From Chara braunii (taxonomy: Eukaryota; Streptophyta; Charophyceae; Charales; Characeae): a stretch of DNA of 26,151 nucleotides. The notes beneath the pieces are model-generated. The model saw nothing but the letters and a program-made list of their open reading frames with translations, made no database searches and was not told where the DNA came from. The DNA is taken from contig BFEA01000206.1 in the NCBI GenBank assembly GCA_003427395.1, forward strand, positions 25,550 through 51,700. The letters are read 5' to 3'. Made by a program: the position numbers and the translations under genes. The stretch's first letter is position 1, and each line of letters opens with the position of its first letter. Positions 1 through 10,549 of the stretch are shown here, one piece after another.

Positions 1-64
<64 letters not shown>
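1..64. repeat. (AG)n microsatellite
   Basis: Uninterrupted AG dinucleotide repeat running off the left edge of the window, so its full length is unknown. Confidence 0.98.
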
Positions 65-69
<5 letters not shown>

Positions 70-3000
70 CCTCAGGTGGAATCGTCAAATCAGTAAGCCT
101 ATAGGAGTTGATATGCCGAAGACAAGCAATAGAAGACAAATCACTTTGCCTACTTCAATTGAATTTAAGACCGAACTGAGCGACTGGAACTCGATTATTT
201 CGATTTATCGTCTGCAATTTAGGCGATTCAGTCGCCCATCTGCCGGTTAGGTACACCTCGGAAGGGCAAACGGAGTTGAACATCCAGACTGAGGGTGGGT
301 GTGAGCTACGTTGTTTCTTTCTTTTTCTTTTTCTTCTTCTTTTTCTTCTTCTTTTTCTTTTTTTTTTTTCAGCAGGAGGTAGCTCATTGGCAAAGGTTAC
401 TGTCTTTTTTTAAGTTTTTTTTTGTTTTTTTCAAGAACAATCAATGTCTTGATGAGAGTTACATGATGAATGATCCTGGTTCACAAATTTTGGGGTCTTC
501 GTATCACCCCCAAAATTGTGGTTTATGAAATTATATTTTGATAGAGATTAACGGTGAACGGAAGTTGCTAGTAACTTGCTACTACCGCTTATTCCCTCGT
601 GTATTGGTTTTCTCATTTTCTTGTCGTCGTCAAAAACCTGGATGGTGGACCCCCAAGGACGAGAATGGGTAGCGACAACGAGTACTCGGTTGACTTGGTG
701 GATTAAACCGGCTGTACCCTTGCTACGATCTGAACATCGTGCCGCTGGACATGTTGGCTGTGGGGAAGTGCGGACCGTTTCCATCGGTCATTGGTCGAGG
801 AAAGTGTCAGCTGTTTCGATTTTTTATTGACCGATCTGAACAGGAGGGCTCCTTTCTTCATGCAAAGAAAGTTTAAGAGACTGATTGATGGACAAGTGCT
901 AGTTTAAATATGCTTATGCTCCAAGGATTTGGTTTCTATTTCTTCATGACATGTCTACTACTACTGGTGTGATACACTGATTCTAGCATTCCACTTGGTA
1001 CCATTGTGGAGCACATTCCTGCTAAAAGTTGTGTAGTATTAACTGGAGGCGCCAAGTTCGCTGCCAACGAACCGGACTTACCCCAATCTGCCTTCCGTGG
1101 ATTTCCCAGTATTAAATGGGGCGGCCACTTCTTCGTATTTGCATGTTGCCATCAAATTTTCTATATTTTCCTGTCGCTTAAATACTTACACAGGTAACTG
1201 GTTAGAGCCTAGTAGCCATTAAGCAGGTCTTCGGCCTCCACGAAGCATCTTTGTCTTTAACCACCAGTTCCCCAGCAACAACGAGATTGACACTTCCATG
1301 CGATGCAGGGGGATGGCAGGATTGGTTGCTTGATCAGGGGTATGGCTGGATTAGGGTACCATTTTGTATGAGTGGGAGCCTTACATGTCCCTCTAGCAGC
1401 GCCTCACTCATTTAGAGGAGCCCTACCGGATTGACCAGGGGGGTGAAAGGGCAGAGAAAAGAAACGCGGGCAGATTTTTCGCGCGTGACTGTAAGGTTCA
1501 GAAAAAAAGAGCCAATTAAAGTGCTATAGCTTTGTTTGTTCCTGCTGGAAGGAAGAATTTTGAAATTACTATGCAGCAAGTTTCCATGGGCCAATTCACA
1601 CAAGAGAATTTTTCAATCTTTTTTTTTTTTTTTTTTTTTTTTCCATTTTACAAAGCCCAGGATGTAGTAGAGACCAAGGACCAGACCCGCGGTGATTGCT
1701 GGCAGTGGCAGGGCAGCCAACGACTGTCCTGACAGGATAGGCCACTTAACCTACCCATCCCCACGTTAGTATTCCCCGCGCACCCCCTGTCCCTACTACT
1801 ATCCTACCTCAGTGGGGACCATCACCCTACCAATATATCGAGGGCAACTTGGACCAGACAGCAGTGACAAGCACCAAGGCTGGGCCAAACCCCCAGCCGA
1901 AGAGGAAGCGGACGAACCTTGCCGTACCCGTGGATGGCATTTAGAGCATAATCCTCGTTCACTTGCCACTATTAACGGACTCATGGTTTATGTGCTTTCC
2001 TTACGTCGCGTTTTGTTATTAAAACTCCATTATATGGCTTTGAAATACACACCTGTGCATGTGAAGTGTCGAATGAGTTCGCCGCTTAAATATGATATAC
2101 ATTTTACCAGCCAGCTCTGTTTGACGATATGTAGTGAAAAAAAGTAGTTACGTGCATATCTACCCTTCTACTTATCTAACATTCAAGGGTGAAGAAAATT
2201 ATATTCGTGTTTGTGTGCCAAAGTGGCAGTGTGTGTGTGCATGTATGGCATTTTATTTAAAGTGAAGAACGCTAGGCATAATAATTTTTCCAGTTTGCTA
2301 CTAGAGTACCAAGAAAGTGCGTAATTGCAAAGTACAAGGAGAAAAAAACTGATGCAATTTGTCCACTAGTTATATAGGGCTTCCACAACTTTACATCCAA
2401 TTCAGCCTAAAAGCAAACAATCTGCCACAAGGAACCAATGGATACATTGTGGCATATGGAGGGCCTTGATCCTCGAACATGTAGAGTGAGGGGGAAAAGA
2501 AGTTGTAGGTGACATTTGTGAGTGGCATTTGTGGCCGCGAAGGACAGGAGTGGTTTGCCAGTGTCGGCGACAACCAGAAATGATATGGCATGTCAGGTAG
2601 AAGAAATTATGATGACATGTTTCTCTCTTTTGAGAGCGTCCTACCAATGGTGGTGATAAGAATAATCTCCATAGAGGGAGGCCTCGTTGTGGACTCCTGT
2701 CCATTGGTACGGAGATTCAGATATTGGAAACTTGACACAATGTCCCTTTTTGTTACGAAATATATTTACCTTCTAGGAGGCCAGCATTGATTGCCCTTTA
2801 AGTCGTTAGTATATGGAGGCAGCCTTGCTCAAAAGAAACTCATGGCCTACTCCAAAAAATTTGGTGCAGGCATGACGAAAATGTAGATAAAATACATCCC
2901 CTGGGAAAGCTTCTCGACCTGGTGGTCGACGTAATAATATTGACACGTGTCGATATGCCACGGAAAAATTATCTCATAGCACAACTTGTTAAGAAGGAAG

Positions 3001-4280
3001 AAATCGAAGAGGAGCAGGATCTTAAAGCATTGGCTACTTCATTGGTAGGGAAGGCCGTTGATAAATTTCATCATTGGCCGACATCGAATTTCGGGCCTCC
3101 AAAACTCGCGGTAAGAAGCTTGTAGCCGATGAATCGCCGTGTACTAGTGGTTAAAGAGGATGATGAAGCTACAGTACCTTCTATCACACACTGCCTTATC
3201 ACAACCATAGACGTGATTAACCCTTGCAAGCAGGAACTCCATAATTGACCGACAAGAATTGAAAATTTCAGGAGGTGGAAAAAAAAACGGTCCAGATTTG
3301 ATCTTACTTGGCGAGGTGTTTGATGGAATGAAAAGAAAGGTTTAAGGAGTGTTTTTGCTTTGGATGAATGTTTGAGAGTTATCAGTCTGTAAAATTTACA
3401 TAGGGTTTTGGACCCCTCTCCATCCGCTCATGTACATTACTTTATTGATAGTCAATTCAATCTTAAAAATGATTATTGAAAAAACTCGAATTTATTTTTT
3501 TTGAATTTTTATTTGTTTTTTCTTTGGCATAAGCGTCTGGATAATTAGGAATACGGTGTAGCATGCCCACAAGACCTAAGAAATGCATAGGAAAGAAAGT
3601 GAAATTCACATCATAAAACGTATTCCAAAAACGAAGTTGACCGTTTTTTTTTTATTATATTGAAGTCCATAGTTGTTGCCTATCTGGTAGTAGAATTATG
3701 CAAATGGAGCAAATACGGTTCTCATAGAAAGTATCATAGTATGTAATGAAAGTGTCCTACTATATAATAGATGTCAAGTAGAGCAATGTCAAGAGCAAAA
3801 ATATCTATACAATTCTAATAAGTTCTCCCATGATAAACCAGAAGAATCTTAGCGCCAATTTGATGAGGGTAGTTAAATCAATATTTCATATGTTGTCACA
3901 TAGGGAAACCATGCATTGGTATGGAGAGACAATTTAATCATCCATTTGTACATGCTTCGAAGAGTGATACCTTGATATGTAACATAGCCGAGGGAGTCTA
4001 TGAGAGAGATTTTTCTATTAGCAATCTCATTAGTAAGTTGAAAATTATTGTCTTAATTTTTGTTGAAGAGTTAAGTATTCTTAGACCTTTCCTGGCCTTT
4101 TGTTGAGTTGTTTCATACTTTTTTGTAAGCATCTTGCTTTGGTTTGAATGAGAAACTGCCATATTGTGCCAAATTATGGATAATATTGCACTACTCATAA
4201 CAACAATTTCATCAAAACAAATATTTATACAACCCTTTAAAAATAAAATACAAAATAAATATTCTATATTTTTAAATAAA
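65..4280. other. AT-rich region with no recognisable gene
   Basis: I see no protein family, RNA gene or bounded transposon in this stretch. Short open frames of 60-110 codons occur on both strands (for example 576-830, 1812-2147, 2922-3125 and 3921-4106), but none carries a motif I recognise and none has clear splice context. Poly(T)/poly(A) tracts occur around 315-371, 1619-1642 and 3643-3652. The tract near 310-370 is flanked by an 8-bp inverted pair (TGAGCTAC and GTAGCTCA). The sequence is probably intergenic DNA or very old transposon remains. Confidence 0.6.
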
Positions 4281-4547
4281 ATTGAAACCTAGGCTACTAG
4301 AGTAGCTCGGGACCACTTGCCTGACTGGGCAAAAAAAAAAAAAACACTGTATTTTTTATTTTAAACTTGACAAAGAATTTCGATGTGACCCTGAGACAAA
4401 AATTGTTCACTTTAGTTTCCTACATAACATAGTTTGTTCTCGGAGGTTTTTTTTTTTTTTTTATGACCTTCCTTGGTCCTTGCATTGTCGGATCGTATGG
4501 GAAAATATGGTCACCAGGGCGGCCCGACTGGTAGCCTATATTGAAAC
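4281..4547 (+). mobile_element. hAT-type MITE, copy A
   Basis: The element spans 4289-4539 (251 bp) and is bounded by a perfect 8-bp target-site duplication, ATTGAAAC, at 4281-4288 and 4540-4547. It starts CTAGGCTACTAG and ends with the inverted counterpart CTGGTAGCCTAT. A CG-rich stretch after the left terminus leads into an A tract. The middle carries the core shared by all copies (CGATGTGACCCTGAGACA, then an ACATAGT block). The 8-bp duplication and TAGG-type termini are known traits of the hAT superfamily. It has no coding capacity, so it is non-autonomous. Confidence 0.85.
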
Positions 4548-4583
4548 TGGTTACATTTATAAAAAAAAAAAATCAAATGTTAA

Positions 4584-4660
4584 GCTCCTGAAGGTCTGAC
4601 GTTCCAAAAACACTAGACCCCCTGCATGTATCTAAATGTAGTTGAAGTTCAGATACATGA
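4584..4660 (+). repeat. Diverged relic of the GTCCGGCGTT foldback family
   Basis: This stretch aligns by eye with one arm of the foldback element at 14537-14914 (its part 14625-14700). Shared blocks include GCTCCTG, a GGTCTGACGTTCC version of GGTCCGGCGTTCC, GACCCCCTGCATGTATCT and CAGATACA. Identity is roughly three quarters over about 75 bp. The second arm is not evident, so the copy is truncated or strongly decayed. It lies between MITE copy A and the group II RT fragment. Confidence 0.6.
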
Positions 4661-4741
4661 AGTTTTGCATTTTTTAACAGTTGGATCCTTAAGACTTAAA
4701 ACATTAACATTTTTTTGTCAAAAGAGGCGTTTCATTTTTAC

Positions 4742-5095
4742 TCAAAAAATGTAACATGTTTGTTTGAAGTCTTTTGACGAAGTGATTGTTTCACTGCAAG
4801 CGCTTGCTCTGAGAGGAAAAGAAAAAAGTCGATTCCTCACAATGTTTATTTGATTAAAGCGTTTCACAATGTCAGCATGAAACACATATTTGGCTCTACT
4901 TGCTTTAGCCAGAGCTTCCATGACATCTTGACAACTACGTCCTAGCCTAAATCCATAAAAGTGAGTTGCAAAACGGGTTTCCCATTCATGTTCTAGAACC
5001 ATTTTAGTTAGTGTCTGTTTAGCTTGTATGTGATATGACATTAAGGAAACCAAGGGAACATATTTACAGATGTCTGATAATTTAGATGCAAATCA
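4742..5095 (-). pseudogene. Group II intron reverse transcriptase/maturase fragment
   Basis: The minus-strand frame contains KMVLEHEWETRFATHFYGF, then GRSCQDVMEALAKASRAK, then YVFHADIVKRFNQIN. This matches the characteristic block of group II intron-encoded RTs (consensus around LEPEWEARFEPNSYGFRPGRS, then a KYVLDADI.KCFD.I block). The metal-binding aspartate of the ADI motif is kept. The frame then decays, and the second catalytic motif (YADD), domain X and the endonuclease domain are absent. The upstream part is cut off by MITE copy D starting at 5104. Such proteins normally come from mitochondrial, plastid or bacterial introns, so this is probably an organelle-derived insertion. A degraded nuclear maturase gene is the alternative. 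Confidence 0.75.
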
Positions 5096-5355
5096 GAGAT
5101 GTGCTAGTCTGTCAGTCGGGCGTCCGGGTCATTCGATTTTCCCGAGCGACCTGGTTTTGCAAGAATCAGGGGAAAATATCAACAAAAAAAAAAAAGAAAA
5201 AAAAACTAAAAAAAAACTATGTTGTGCATGAAAAAAACTAAACAACGTTTACCTCAGGTGCACATCGAATTATGTATCAGATTAAAAATGATTTTTTTTT
5301 TTTTTGTCGGGTCGAGCAAGTGATCCCGGACCACTGTGGTAACCTTGGATATGTG
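5096..5355 (-). mobile_element. hAT-type MITE, copy D (reverse orientation)
   Basis: The element spans 5104-5347 (244 bp). Its flanks are GAGATGTG (5096-5103) and GATATGTG (5348-5355), an 8-bp duplication with one mismatch. On the minus strand it begins CAAGGTTACCACAGTGG and continues with GATCACTTGCTCGACCC and an A tract. This is the same order as copies A and B. The shared core follows (AATTCGATGTGCACCTGAGG, then ACAACATAGT). It lies directly upstream of the group II RT fragment and truncates it. Confidence 0.8.
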
Positions 5356-6655
5356 TGATTATTTTTAACATGTAGTGAACCTTTTCAGCACAATCTAGAT
5401 AACGATCCTTCATGATCCTCTGAAAGGTCAACAAATACGAGTTTTCCTCAAGGGGGATTCCCTACATGTATCACTCTACCACCCATTTGTGTTAACACTC
5501 TTTGTACTTTCATATTTAAGAACAAAGAAATTATGTAATCCAATGTCGTCGACCTCGTGTATATGGTCATTATCAGCATTATGAGAAAAATGCGAATGAC
5601 AATGTGATTGGGATAAGATGACCAAGAATCTTAGCAATACTTAAAACCATAATTTTTGAACTTTCTCTAACCAGGATTGCGAGGATGTTCATTATTAGTA
5701 TAAAGAGTAGAGATTTATAAGGTCACCTTGCATAGCTAACCTCAAGTTTGTGAAGGCGAACCTATGCAGTGTAGAGATTGAGATTCTAGAGTTATAACAT
5801 GGACTGAAATAGTATTTTTTAAGGTATGCATTCACTAAATTTCAATCGACATGGTCATTATATTTTTTTTCATAATCTATTAATGGAGATAACACTTTAA
5901 ATTTTTTGTAGTTTGTGGTTTACATATCTTATAGTTTTGTTAATTTATGAAGTTTCATATTAAATATTTATTTGGGGTATACAACCGGAGTGACTTTGAT
6001 GAATCAAGAGATTTATAAATAGAACAAAGTGTTTAAATTATTCATTGTTTGATAAGGAAGTAGACGAAGTGTGATGAATTTATACCTTAATTTATCTTTA
6101 TCCTCTTTCATATATAATAGGGTAGCTAGTTTTTTTTTTTTTCAAATTTGTTTTTTTTTTTTCCAAACTTATATATATGTATATTTTTCTGGTTAAAAAA
6201 AATAGTAGGATGTTGTTCTTCAAAATATTATTGTATTTTAACTAGAGAGTTTTTGGGAAACTTGTTTTCTTTTCGTTCCCGTCCTCTTTCATGTAATAAT
6301 TTATTAACGAAAAAAAAAAAAAATTGAATCCAAAGTAGCTCTAATTTATTGATAGATGAATGACCTGTCAGACGCTCACATGAGAATTGGACTTACTGGT
6401 TTAACTATGGTATAATATTTTCGAGATGGGTAGCTAGTTCTTAATGTTTTTTTTTTTTTTAACTTATTATTCACTTTGTACTGCTTAAATAAATATTATG
6501 ATATTTTTCTTAGAGATATTATAATTGTATTTCAAGTTTTAACCAGATTTGTTTCGGGAAGTTTCATGTTTTTTCAGCGCCATGTAAATTAATTGTCTTG
6601 GGATGTGATAAAAATGCAAGCAATTATTGTAATGTCGTTGACCTGGATTAATTGT
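5356..6655. other. AT-rich noncoding sequence with a diverged tandem duplication
   Basis: No gene is seen. Two segments starting at the GGGTAGCTAG motif (about 6121 and 6427) share a similar order of a T tract, a TATTATGATATT-like block, a TTTTAACYAGA block and a gGGAAaCTTG or GGGAAGTTTC block. This suggests an old tandem duplication with a period of about 306 bp. Long T and A homopolymers are frequent. Confidence 0.4.
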
Positions 6656-6945
6656 ATTTTCACCTAGGCTACCAGAGTGGCCCGGGTTCACTTGCCCGAC
6701 CGGGCCAAAAAAAATAAAATTGATAAATTTATATTTTATTTTATTTTTTATTCCAAATTAGGTGAATAATTTTGATGTGATCCTGGGGCAAAAGTTGTTT
6801 AGTTTATTTTTTTGCATAACGTAGTTTTTTTGGGGATTTTTTAGAATTTCTTTTTTTTTTTCTTTTTGGCTGGGACCTTCTCTGGTCCTTGCACGGGCTG
6901 CCCACCCAGGACCCGGGCGGCCCAGCTGGTAGCCTAGATTTTCAC
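6656..6945 (+). mobile_element. hAT-type MITE, copy B
   Basis: The element spans 6664-6937 (274 bp) with a perfect 8-bp TSD, ATTTTCAC, at 6656-6663 and 6938-6945. The left terminus is CTAGGCTACCAGAGTGGCC and the right terminus is GGCCCAGCTGGTAGCCTAG. The core reads TTTTGATGTGATCCTGGGGC, then TTGCATAACGTAGT. It is the cleanest copy of the family and contains no open reading frame of interest. Confidence 0.88.
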
Positions 6946-7090
6946 AACATTCATTTGTTTCTGAAGTAAATAGTTTTTTATAATAGTATATGTTGTAATA
7001 TACTATAGAGTATAATGAATAAGATTTATTAACGTTTGGTTTGAGTGTGTTAAAAATGTACTAAGGGAAAATATTTCGTTGTGTATGATG

Positions 7091-7866
7091 TTGTATCCCA
7101 GGGTTGCCAGGCCGAACGTACGGAGGCCCCTAATCTGACCCCTGAACATTCGGGCGTTCGGGTCCCCGTACGGGGCCCGAACGTGAAGGGGTTCAGACCC
7201 CGCAAAAAAATATTTTGGCACCTAAATATTATTATTTGTTTTCGAATTTGTTTTTGTGAGTTCTTTGTGATGTACTTTATCTCCCTCTTAATTTTGAAGC
7301 CATTCAGTTCAGCCAAAAAAACATGAAAAATCGGCACAGATGGTGGTGTCAAAACTTACTTTCTCACTCACTAATTTATTTTTTTTTTCTTTTCACTTTT
7401 TTTTTTCCCTTTATTTCGGGGCATGAAAAAAATTATTATTTTTTCAAACTTTACTTGTAGATTCTCTATTATGTAAGATACTCAAATATAAATTTTCATG
7501 GCATTTGTCATAGCCAAAGAAAAATTAAAAATCATCAAAGATGGCGGTATCAAAAGCGTGTTCGCCCATTCAATAATTTCATTCTCATTTTATTTTTTTT
7601 TATTTTTATTATTATTATTTATTTTTAGTATTTGAATTTTATTTCAAATTTGGTAAAGAATTTGGATGTAACGTTGAGACAAATGTTCTTTAGTTTATGC
7701 TTTTGCATAACATATATTGTTTTTACATTTTTTGAAATTCTTTTTTTTTTTGGGGGGGTGGGTGGGTCCGCGTACGGTCGAATGCGTCGAGAGGGGGTGC
7801 CGAATGTTCAGGCGTTCGGGTCCGGGCGTTCAGCCCATCCCGAACGCCGGGAACCCTGTTGTATCC
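7091..7866 (+). mobile_element. hAT-type non-autonomous element, long copy C
   Basis: The element spans 7099-7858 (760 bp) and is bounded by a perfect 8-bp TSD, TTGTATCC (7091-7098 and 7859-7866). Its termini, CAGGGTTGCC and GGGAACCCTG, fit the hAT consensus. Both ends carry GC-rich palindromic blocks built on CCGAACG / CGTTCGGG. Near the right end it shares the family core (TTTGGATGTAACGTTGAGAC, then TTGCATAACATAT). The interior holds two diverged copies, roughly 7235-7410 and 7430-7610, of a segment containing a GATGGYGGTRTCAAAA block. It is larger than the other copies and its termini differ, so it may be a related subfamily. It has no transposase frame. Confidence 0.8.
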
Positions 7867-8379
7867 TTTAAAAAAAAAAAAAATCAAAGATTTTTTTTAA
7901 CATCCTGTTAAATTATAACTTAAATCATCTAAGTTTCGACATTAAATTATAAAATGTTGATTGATAATATTTTGTCGATCTCAGATGCATGAAGACTCTT
8001 TTGTAAAGTGAATTTGCTGCTATTATTTTATTGCACTATTGTAGAGAATGAAATAAACTTATGTGTGTTTGTATTTTTTACGTACGTAATGAATACATAT
8101 TTTTACGGATCATCTCCTCGCAAGTTTGCTCACTTCATACGTCAGGAGGACGCCACTTTATACTCGGTGAACGTCATGGATTTTCTTTGCTATGATTCAC
8201 TATATCCAGAGGTTGAACTCATATTTTTGGAGTCCGGTTCTTATGCACCTTCCTGTATCTTCGCAGCTCTCATCTTTACATCCACCCGTCAGCTTGTGGA
8301 TACGTCTCGTGCTGACGTAAACATTGAGGAACCCGCGCGGTTCATGGCCGACTTAGAACCTGTTGTTCGTGATCTGATT
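7867..8379. other. Sequence between hAT element and gypsy pol relic
   Basis: This is AT-rich to about 8050. From about 8100 an open frame reaches 8382 (ending FMADLEPVVRDLI) and runs in-frame, through TGA and TAG stops at 8380-8385, into YHDIFSH. That resembles the YxDVF linker just upstream of gypsy RT. The frame may therefore be the protease-RT linker of the element, but no DTG/DSG protease motif is seen. No LTR boundary could be placed. Confidence 0.35.
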
Positions 8380-8385
8380 TGATAG

Positions 8386-9174
8386 TACCACGACATCTTT
8401 TCCCATATTTCTCATACAGCGGGAACCCTCTGATACGTATTGTTGAGCATTTTATCCAGCACGTGTCTGACTATCGTGTCCATCATCAGGCACCCTACTG
8501 ACTCTTGATTTTAGAGGTGACAGAACTTAAGCGTCATCTTGAGGATCTCCTTCGACTTGGTTTCATTAAATCAAGTAACTCCACCTCGGGTGCACCCGTT
8601 ATCTTTGCTCGCAAAAAGGATGAAACCATTCACCTCTACAACGATTATCATGACCTTAACCATTACACGGTTAAAAACACCTATCCCATGCCTAGCACAT
8701 ATGAATTGTTTGACTGTCTTGCATGTAACCGCGTCTTACCAAAGATCGATATTTGTACTTTTATCACAAACTCCACGTTGTTGCAGAGGACCAGCCGAAA
8801 CCCGCCTTTTGATCGCGCTTCAACCACTATGACTTCACGGTGATGTCATTTGGCCCCACCAATGCACCCGCCACCTTTCATGCGGCGATGAACGATATCT
8901 TCAGGAACATCAATGAGGAATCGTTTTCGTACACCTATACCGTCTATACGATATCTTGGTCTATAGTCGTAGCTTAGAAGACAATCTCAGACACCTCCGC
9001 GATATCCTACAGCGCTTACGCAAGCATGACTTCTATACCAAGTTCAATAAGTGTCGTTTTGCCCAGTGCAAAGGGGACTTTCTAGGACACCATGTGTCTG
9101 ACCAGGGTCTCCACATGAACGACGAGAAGATCATTGTTATCGCGGTGTGGCCCGTGCCCACATTCGTGAAGTAG
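8386..9174 (+). pseudogene. pol: Ty3/gypsy reverse transcriptase domain, degenerate
   Basis: RT signatures appear in order across several frames. They are ELKRHLEDLLRLGFIKSSNS and GAPVIFARKKDE; NDYHDLNHYTVKNTYPMP (from DYRxLNxxTxKNxYPxP); a KIDI segment with the first catalytic aspartate; FTVMSFGPTNAPATFHAAM at about 8836-8893; and LVYSRSLEDNLRHLRDIL with KFNKCRFAQCKGDFLGHHVS at 8956-9174. The GYHQI block after KIDI is gone. The YLDD catalytic box is reduced to tyrosine and one aspartate before ILVYS. Frameshifts and stops show it is dead. The motif order and the LGHxVS ending are typical of Metaviridae-type LTR retrotransposons. Confidence 0.92.
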
Positions 9175-9239
9175 CTTCACAATTTTATAGGCCTTACTAG
9201 TTACTATAGTAATTCCATTAGGTATGAACTAGGTATTCT

Positions 9240-9912
9240 TTCGTCCTTACCTCCACCCTCCTTTAGAAGAACCCGCCATGGTTTTGAACATTCTTGTGCG
9301 AGGATGTTTTTCGTTCCCTCAAGAAAGCGGTGACGTGTGCGCCGGTTCTTGGCCTCCCTGATTTTGATCTTCCCTTCATAATCACCACCGATGCGCCAAA
9401 TTTTGTAGTAGGAGTTGTACTTTCTCAGATGTTTCTCATTCCTCCGGATTCCCCTTATCCCCATGTTTCCTACTCCCCCCCTTTCGTGTGACCACTGCTT
9501 CTCGATTAATGCCTATCCTTCGACCACTTCCCTCCACTGACAGTCCTTCCGTTTCTTACTCCCTGATCATCGCAGAGGATGAGACTGTCCAGGCTCGTGC
9601 TGGGGATTGCCCGATTGCCTTCTACTCCCGTGAGCTATTGTCTGCCAAGATATACCACAACGTCGATGAACGTGAGGTTCTCGCAATAGTTTGTGTTACT
9701 CAGCATTGACATCATTATTTGCATGAGGCGCTCTTCACGGTGCACACAAACAACTCAGTTGTCCATACTTTTCTCACAAAGCCCAAACTTTCCTCTTGAC
9801 ACGCATGCTGATGGCGTGATTTATACGCGTTCAGTTTACTACTCAGCCTATCAAGGGTGAAACGAACCGCGTTATCGATACCTTGTCCCGTCGTCCTAGA
9901 TGCAATTAGGAA
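9240..9912 (+). pseudogene. pol: Ty3/gypsy RNase H domain, degenerate
   Basis: This follows the RT directly. It reads FRSLKKAVTCAPVLGLPDF, then an ITTDAPN segment with the first catalytic aspartate and a VGVVLSQ block. Later come PIAFYSRELLSAKIYHNVDE and REVLAIV, then, past a stop, HHYLHEALFTVHTNNSVVHT, and finally a NRVIDTLSRRPR tail. Two in-frame TGA codons at 9797-9799 and 9809-9811 sit where the family normally has arginine (LSxRQARW), as expected from CGA to TGA mutation. An inserted serine/proline-rich stretch (about 9440-9570) separates the two halves. Confidence 0.88.
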
Positions 9913-10139
9913 CCCATCCACCTTGTTGTCATCTCGGTCACCGCCGTTGATCAGTCAGTGACTGATGCTATCGCACTCAGTACCGCCACTCTCCGGATTA
10001 TACTAACATCCACGTGATACTCCGAAGTGGCAAGATCATTCCTTCATACTCCCTCGGTGAGAACGGTCTTGTGTACTGGCATGGTAGATGTGGTTAACCA
10101 GAACCACGCATCTGTGTTCCCTCCACTGGACAACTCACC

Positions 10140-10530
10140 GTTCAAGCCATAACAGAGTTCCATAACCAGACAACTCTCGGTCATGTGAGTTTTCTGAAAG
10201 ACGTTAGCCCACCTTTGTCGCCTATACGTCTGGCTGAAGTCCAATGACATTGTCAAAGCCTATGTCTAAAAGTGTCCTACCTGCTCGGAGGTGAACAATG
10301 CGAAACACCTTCCATATGGGTTACTTCATAGGGTCGTTGGCAGTCCATCTCGATGAATTTTTTTGGTCCTCTCCAGTGCCTCCACCCTTCTAGTGATTGC
10401 GGTCATGATGTTATCTTGGTCATTGTCGATCTCTTCACGAAGCGTGCACGTTTTGTCTCGTGTCACTATCGCATTAGTGCTCATGAGGTCGTCGACATCG
10501 TCTTCGACCGAGTCATGAGAGATCACGTTG
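10140..10530 (+). pseudogene. pol: Ty3/gypsy integrase, N-terminal part only
   Basis: The zinc-binding HHCC module is recognisable: EFHNQTTLGH at about 10168-10197, then KCPTCSE at 10270-10290 and a PYGLLH block. The catalytic core begins ISMNFFGPLQ and VILVIVDLFTKRARFV. The usual first catalytic aspartate (MDFI) is asparagine here. The core stops near RDHVVAG. The second aspartate (SDRD region), the glutamate and any chromodomain are missing because GC-rich sequence with N calls begins at about 10550. The whole pol reads in the RT-RH-IN order of Ty3/gypsy elements. Confidence 0.88.
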
Positions 10531-10549
10531 TGGCAGGGGCACTTCCATA

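Noticed and set aside
576-830. 84-residue frame as a membrane protein gene
   Set aside because: Only a short hydrophobic start. No family motif, no supporting context, and the opposite strand is equally open.
1812-2147. 111-residue frame as a gene
   Set aside because: No recognisable domain, and an overlapping reverse frame covers the same bases. Not distinguishable from chance.
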